A stretch of DNA of 12,038 nucleotides from JARRRL01 sp037380725. Lineage in GTDB: Bacteria; Pseudomonadota; Gammaproteobacteria; Pseudomonadales; JANQJO01. The stretch's first letter is position 1, and the number at the start of each line of letters is the position of its first letter. A model generated the notes under the pieces. That model had not been told where the DNA came from, did not search any database, and saw only the letters and a list, made by a program, of their open reading frames with translations. Shown here one piece after another: positions 8,411 through 12,038 of the stretch. The DNA is taken from the NCBI GenBank assembly GCA_037380725.1, contig JARRRL010000073.1:1-12038 (forward strand), in the 5' to 3' direction. The position numbers and the translations under genes are program-made.

Positions 8411-8447
8411 AAAAATGAGAAAGGGCGATCAAAGCCGCCCTTTCTCA
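8411..8447 (-). terminator. Rho-independent terminator or attenuator
   Basis: On the minus strand TGAGAAAGGGCG pairs perfectly with CGCCCTTTCTCA (arms 8436-8447 and 8416-8427, 8-base loop) and is followed by five T (8411-8415). It lies 30 bases after the lipoprotein stop codon and ends 13 bases before the next gene's ATG. It should end the lipoprotein transcript. Because the downstream gene begins right after it, that gene must be reached by readthrough or by a promoter overlapping the hairpin. Confidence 0.85.
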
Positions 8448-8477
8448 CCGTAATTCACGCTATGCGCTCATACTTCA

Positions 8478-9830
8478 CTAAAATAACACCGAGGGCAGCG
8501 CTAAGCTCTGTGTAGTCTCTACGCCATCTGCATCAACAACGGATACGGTACCATTTGCCGATACAGTACCAAAATTTCTACTCTCCCCAGCTGAGTTGAC
8601 GACGGAAACGCTGCCACTGGCACTGCTTTGCCCATTATCATCCGTCAGTGTTACGACAATGCTGGCATCATTCGTTCCATCCGAAAACGTCCACGTTTCA
8701 GTGCTTCCTGAGGTGGGAACCTCAACACCCACTTTAACAATGTCATTAACAACCGAATCGCCAACGTTTAAAGTAGTCAATCGGAATACCGCTGAACTGA
8801 TGGTTCCGTTCTTCACCGCATTTCGCATACCGCGCAAGGTGATGACTAACTTTTCTGAAGCCTGCTGCTCCGTTGTAGAAAACGTTGTTACTTTCGAGTA
8901 GGTCACAGGCGTTTCTAAGCGCAATAATACATCTGTCGCTGCGATAAAATTATCTTCGGTTTCTTCAGCGGGAGTCGGTAAAGTCGTCGGAGAACTGCTG
9001 GCTAAGCTATTCGTGTTTCCTTTAAATGCCAAGCGGAATGCGATTGCGTCACCTTCATTGTTATCGTCTACACGCGGACTGCTGATCCCACTGCCAATCG
9101 TCAGAGAACCATCCAAATTAAAATTGGTCACCAAGGTATCAGAAATTGTCGTATCACGTGTCGCCAATACATCAGCCAGCAGCGTGAACTCATCAACCAC
9201 AATAGCCACGTCCTGAGCGTTCACCGTGAAAGACTGCAGCACTGCGTTCGATGACATGCCTTCTATCGTCGAAGTCGATCCCGAAGTCGAATTGAACGCA
9301 ATTGTTTGTGGATTAGTTGTATCACCTGGCTCAAGATTCGCTGTCGCCTTTTCTATGGTATAGAGAGGTGCAGTGCCACTGGTCGTTGTCCCTGTCACTG
9401 ATATTTCGTATGTCTCGGATCCTACGGTTAGTGTTCCGCTGTTTGAAGCCGTTTTCGTTGCTCCATTATACTTCAAGGTGCCTGTTCCAGTGCGAATCAT
9501 CGAATCTGGAAAATCCAAAGTAGTGGCAATCTGAGACAGCGAACACTCAATGGAATCGACAGCGCTACTCGTGCCAACGACTGTACATCCCGCATTCGTA
9601 AAAGCGCTGGTGTCTTGCTCAGAAACATCCAAAATCATACCCGCAGCCGCTTCCACCAATTCGATCAACACCTCCAAAGCGTCATCGTAATTTGTATTGC
9701 TGAGCTCCAAGGTATCGCCTATATCTTCCAAAACGGTGTTGTCACCTTCGTCGGTTTTAAACGCTTCCGTTGACGCCATCAGTACATTTCTCAAATCCAA
9801 CAGTGAAATCAGATTCCCCAGCCAATTCAA
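8478..9830 (-). pseudogene. C-terminal part of large surface lipoprotein, after frameshift
   Basis: This frame holds about 430 residues that belong to the upstream lipoprotein. It opens with a helical segment (LISLLDLRNVLMAS) that continues the upstream chain, then a Ser/Thr/Gly-rich, strand-rich body. The last part contains two degenerate repeats sharing GSVSVV/GTVSVV, and the end is LPSVLF followed by TAG. The composition is that of an extracellular beta-sandwich or solenoid. Its only start, a TTG at 9830, lacks a ribosome binding site, so independent expression is unlikely. Removing one G from the run complementary to 9816-9819 joins both parts in frame (IELAGNLISLLDLR), giving one 816-residue protein. 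Confidence 0.7.
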
Positions 9831-10929
9831 TTAAATTAACTGGCTTTGTGGTATCCAACTCTACATTTACGACACTCTCCTTGAGTTCCGCCAAGGTGTC
9901 CGCTGCGCTCTTGATCGATGACAACTCCGTTGTCAAATCTGAAGTATTTAAAAATGTGGCAAGTTGGGTAACGGCATTCGGTTGCAATACGGACTGAATA
10001 TCCTGAACCACACCACCCACACCAGTGATGATGTCCGCTAAATCGATGCCATTGTCATCGGCAATTCCAGTAGCCGTATCGTTGACATTAAACTCACCGT
10101 CCGAACTGAATGCGCTTGACAAATTCTGGACCACACTGGTAATGCTTGTGTTAGTCGTGTCAACGAGATTAAACAAAGATGCTGAAGCCAATGACATCAG
10201 CGTTGCTGATCGCTCCTCGCCAGAATCAATATCGTCATCCTGATCGGGCGCTGCCAAATCAACCAAATCGATTGAGAAAAAATTCCCATCAAACTCATCC
10301 GATGTCCCTTCCAAACTGAGTACATTATTTAACACAGAGGCCACTTCCAAGTAAGCCGATTCCACTTGAGTCGTCGTCACGGACGACAACGAGCTAGCAG
10401 AACTTATGGCCCGCGCCGTCGCCACTTCTGTCCACGGAGAAATATTGACTTCTTGTGTCGTAACCGTCGAAGGAATCGTGGGTACGACAGCACGCAGACT
10501 AAAATCATTCGATAAATCTAATGATTCACCAAACGCCACGCCATTCCCACAACCCGCAGGAAAATCGCACAACATTTGTGTCATACTGGTTCGCGCTTGA
10601 AGCGTCACCACAACCGGTGTAGTTGGGTTGGAAAGTAACTGGAAAGAATATCGTCCACGACTGCTTGTACACGGGCTCTCATTCCCCACACTGCTGTATA
10701 ATTCGATCCCCGCTGTATTGGTAGCGATACAATCTGCCCCCGTCAACAACCCTTTTACGGCACTGCCCGAAATAGTGGCCCCCGTTGACGTGGTGGTCAC
10801 CGCTGGTGGATTCAGCTCCTGCACGAATGGATCACCGTTTGAACACCCCTGCAACCCTCCCAGCACACCCGTTATGATCACGCTTACGGTGGTAAAAATA
10901 CCCCCTAATTTGAATTGCTCGCTCATCAC
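9757..10929 (-). pseudogene. N-terminal part of large surface lipoprotein, truncated by frameshift
   Basis: The product starts with a type II signal peptide: a hydrophobic stretch at about 11-25 and lipobox LQGC with the lipidated Cys at 29. Ser follows the Cys, consistent with the outer membrane. A segment beginning GATISGSAVKGLLTGADC resembles the small beta domain near the N-terminus of many large proteobacterial surface lipoproteins, with Cys pairs nearby. A long Ser/Thr/Asp-rich region follows. The frame runs out at TAA 9757 after 390 residues because of one extra base near 9816-9819. GTG 10929 has GAGGG seven bases upstream; ATG 10926, one codon later, is equally possible. The gene follows the barrel gene by 79 bp without a terminator, so cotranscription is likely. 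Confidence 0.75.
9816..9819 (-). other. Frameshift site in G4 run
   Basis: The minus strand reads CTGGGGAAT. With three G instead of four, the two lipoprotein frames fuse without a stop and without any odd residues at the junction. The total length 8478-10929 is 2452 bases, one more than a multiple of three, which fits a single inserted base. The run is short for slipped-strand phase variation, so an accidental mutation or read error is more likely. Confidence 0.65.
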
Positions 10930-11008
10930 TCAACGTCCCTCTGTAAAAGTTTCCCTATTTAGTAACATTAAATGGTTTCACAAAATACGTTACAGGAGTG
11001 GCATCACA

Positions 11009-11695
11009 TCAGAACCGAACTCCAGCACGTAAGAAAATCGCGTCGTTATAGTTCTTTTCCTGATCACCAAACGCTGAGGCATCCCCCGCACCCAGCTCAA
11101 ACTGATACCCAACCCCCCCACAAACAGTGCATTGCTCTGTTGCTTTCAGATTGGCATCTATTGCAATCAAACCCATAAAGGAATTATCAATATCCAATTC
11201 AGCTGAGGTCGTTGCGCTGTTGGCATAGGTAATATTAATGTCCGTATCCGAACTCACATGGTTATACAGCAATCCAGTCTCCAATGTAATATTTAGTCCG
11301 TTCCCTAAATATCCACTGCGCAAAACGGATGCGCCCAGTGTCGTACTGCGAATGTCACCACGGAGCGCTCCCGAACCACCGGCAGCATTACCCGCCGTAA
11401 TCGATAGCGTATCTTCATTTGCATCCCAATTGTTCACACCCAGAGAAAAACCCCAGTGGTAAACATCCGTATCACTGCCAAGATGCAACGGTAATAAAAC
11501 TTGAGCTGCAAATCCCAAACCACCATCCCAATTTTCATCAACGCGCGGAAAGCTCCAATTCATATTCAGCTTCACCCCATCGAATGGCATGTTTTCTGCT
11601 CGAGTATCAGGTGAATAAATACACAGGCTCGTTAAGGCTGATAAACATCCTGCTGTAAAAAGACGTGTCGAGTACTTCCGTGTCGAGTGCTTCAT
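11009..11695 (-). CDS. Small outer-membrane beta-barrel protein
   Basis: A 228-residue exported protein. The N-terminus MKHSTRKYSTRLFTAG opens a Sec signal peptide with probable cleavage after DTRA (33). The mature chain is a series of alternating amphipathic strands (for example FDGVKLNMNWSF, GFAAQVLLPLHL, YHWGFSLGVNNW, LNITLETGLLYN) and ends IFLRAGVRF with the C-terminal Phe typical of BAM substrates. The length suits an 8- to 10-strand barrel of the OmpA/OmpW size class, but no family is recognisable. A CTVC pair lies in a late loop. ATG 11695 is chosen because AGGAG is five bases upstream and the signal peptide begins there. Extending the frame to 11872 only adds a Cys-rich translation of the tandem repeat. 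It probably leads the three-gene envelope cluster. Confidence 0.8.
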   Translation of the reverse strand: MKHSTRKYSTRLFTAGCLSALTSLCIYSPDTRAENMPFDGVKLNMNWSFPRVDENWDGGLGFAAQVLLPLHLGSDTDVYHWGFSLGVNNWDANEDTLSITAGNAAGGSGALRGDIRSTTLGASVLRSGYLGNGLNITLETGLLYNHVSSDTDINITYANSATTSAELDIDNSFMGLIAIDANLKATEQCTVCGGVGYQFELGAGDASAFGDQEKNYNDAIFLRAGVRF

Positions 11696-11769
11696 AGCCG
11701 CTCCTATCAACTGTCGCAACGAAGAAATATTCAAGACAACCCAAGCTTCCAATCCAAGCACACTGCAAC

Positions 11770-11799
11770 AAAAAGCACACTTACAAAAAGCACACTTAC
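11770..11799. repeat. Perfect 15-bp tandem repeat upstream of barrel gene
   Basis: AAAAAGCACACTTAC occurs twice in direct succession (11770-11784 and 11785-11799). A shorter third match (AGCACACTG on the plus strand) lies at about 11758-11765. The repeat is about 75-105 bp upstream of the barrel start codon, where regulator sites or a spacing-variable promoter element could sit. Confidence 0.75.
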
Positions 11800-11872
11800 C
11801 GCAATCGTTGCATTGCCGAATAACAGATCGGTACTGATTTAGGGTCACAAACTCTGCTGAACCATCATTCAC

Positions 11873-12038
11873 CGCCCCTCCGATGATGACATGATCTCCA
11901 GTGTAGAAGGAGAGTATAATTCCGCCAATTCAACCCACATCATTTTCGGAAATAACTTACTTTTTCTCTAAAACTTCATTCGAGATACGTTACTGAACGA
12001 TCAAAAAAACATGGCTGTCGCTTAATAGCGAATCGTAC
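11873..12038. other. Right-end flank of the envelope cluster
   Basis: No gene is supported in this end stretch. A TATACT hexamer on the minus strand near 11914-11920 could be a -10 element for the cluster, but its -35 partner is poor. A small hairpin with arms TCGCT/AGCGA and a 4-base loop lies at 12018-12031. On the minus strand it is followed, eight bases on, by a run of seven T, so it may be a weak terminator of a gene beyond the window. Confidence 0.3.

Noticed and set aside
8398..8448. 17-residue N-terminal extension of the larger barrel
   Set aside because: It translates the terminator hairpin; the internal ATG at 8397 has the ribosome binding site and begins the signal peptide.
11696..11872. 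N-terminal extension of the small barrel with a CxxC-rich CNDCGKCAFCKCAFCC stretch
   Set aside because: The Cys-rich string is the translation of the 15-bp tandem repeat. A clear signal peptide and Shine-Dalgarno start the protein at 11695.

Overview
The window suggests a Gram-negative (two-membrane) bacterium of moderate GC. At least two genes encode lipoproteins with clear lipoboxes, and two others encode signal-peptide proteins ending in a beta-barrel-type C-terminal Phe. I cannot fix the phylum. The housekeeping genes (a single-chain glycyl-tRNA synthetase and an alanine racemase) fit a proteobacterial or neighbouring lineage. All recognisable genes are on the minus strand except one unknown gene at 4777-5937.

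Layout, left to right. 1-573 is non-coding apart from a strong perfect hairpin at 317-355. 574-1921 (-) is a glycyl-tRNA synthetase gene broken near its 3' end. 1922-2536 holds no supported gene. 2537-3013 (-) is a small Cys-rich lipoprotein. 3251-4357 (-) is alanine racemase, intact in length but with Leu where the carbamylated active-site Lys normally sits. 4357-4756 (-) may be a decayed gene whose stop codon overlaps the alr start. 4777-5937 (+) is an unknown gene with a strong Shine-Dalgarno and one in-frame amber codon. 5984-6814 (-) is a stand-alone HDOD-domain protein. 7051-11695 (-) is a run of three exported-protein genes. In transcription order these are a small outer-membrane barrel (11695-11009), a large surface-type lipoprotein split by a +1 frameshift in a G run (10929-8478), and a larger outer-membrane protein (8397-7051).

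The three envelope genes share strand and close spacing (about 80 bp each), so they probably act together at the outer membrane. Their function is unrecognised. A rho-independent terminator/attenuator-like hairpin sits directly in front of the last gene. No mobile element, CRISPR array, tRNA or rRNA was seen.

The most striking general property is gene breakage. Three otherwise convincing genes each carry one inactivating lesion: a deletion or frameshift in glyQS, an amber codon in the unknown gene, and a one-base frameshift in the lipoprotein. There is also a probable more decayed remnant, and non-coding stretches are long. Either the genome is eroding or the sequence carries uncorrected errors; the text alone cannot fully separate these.
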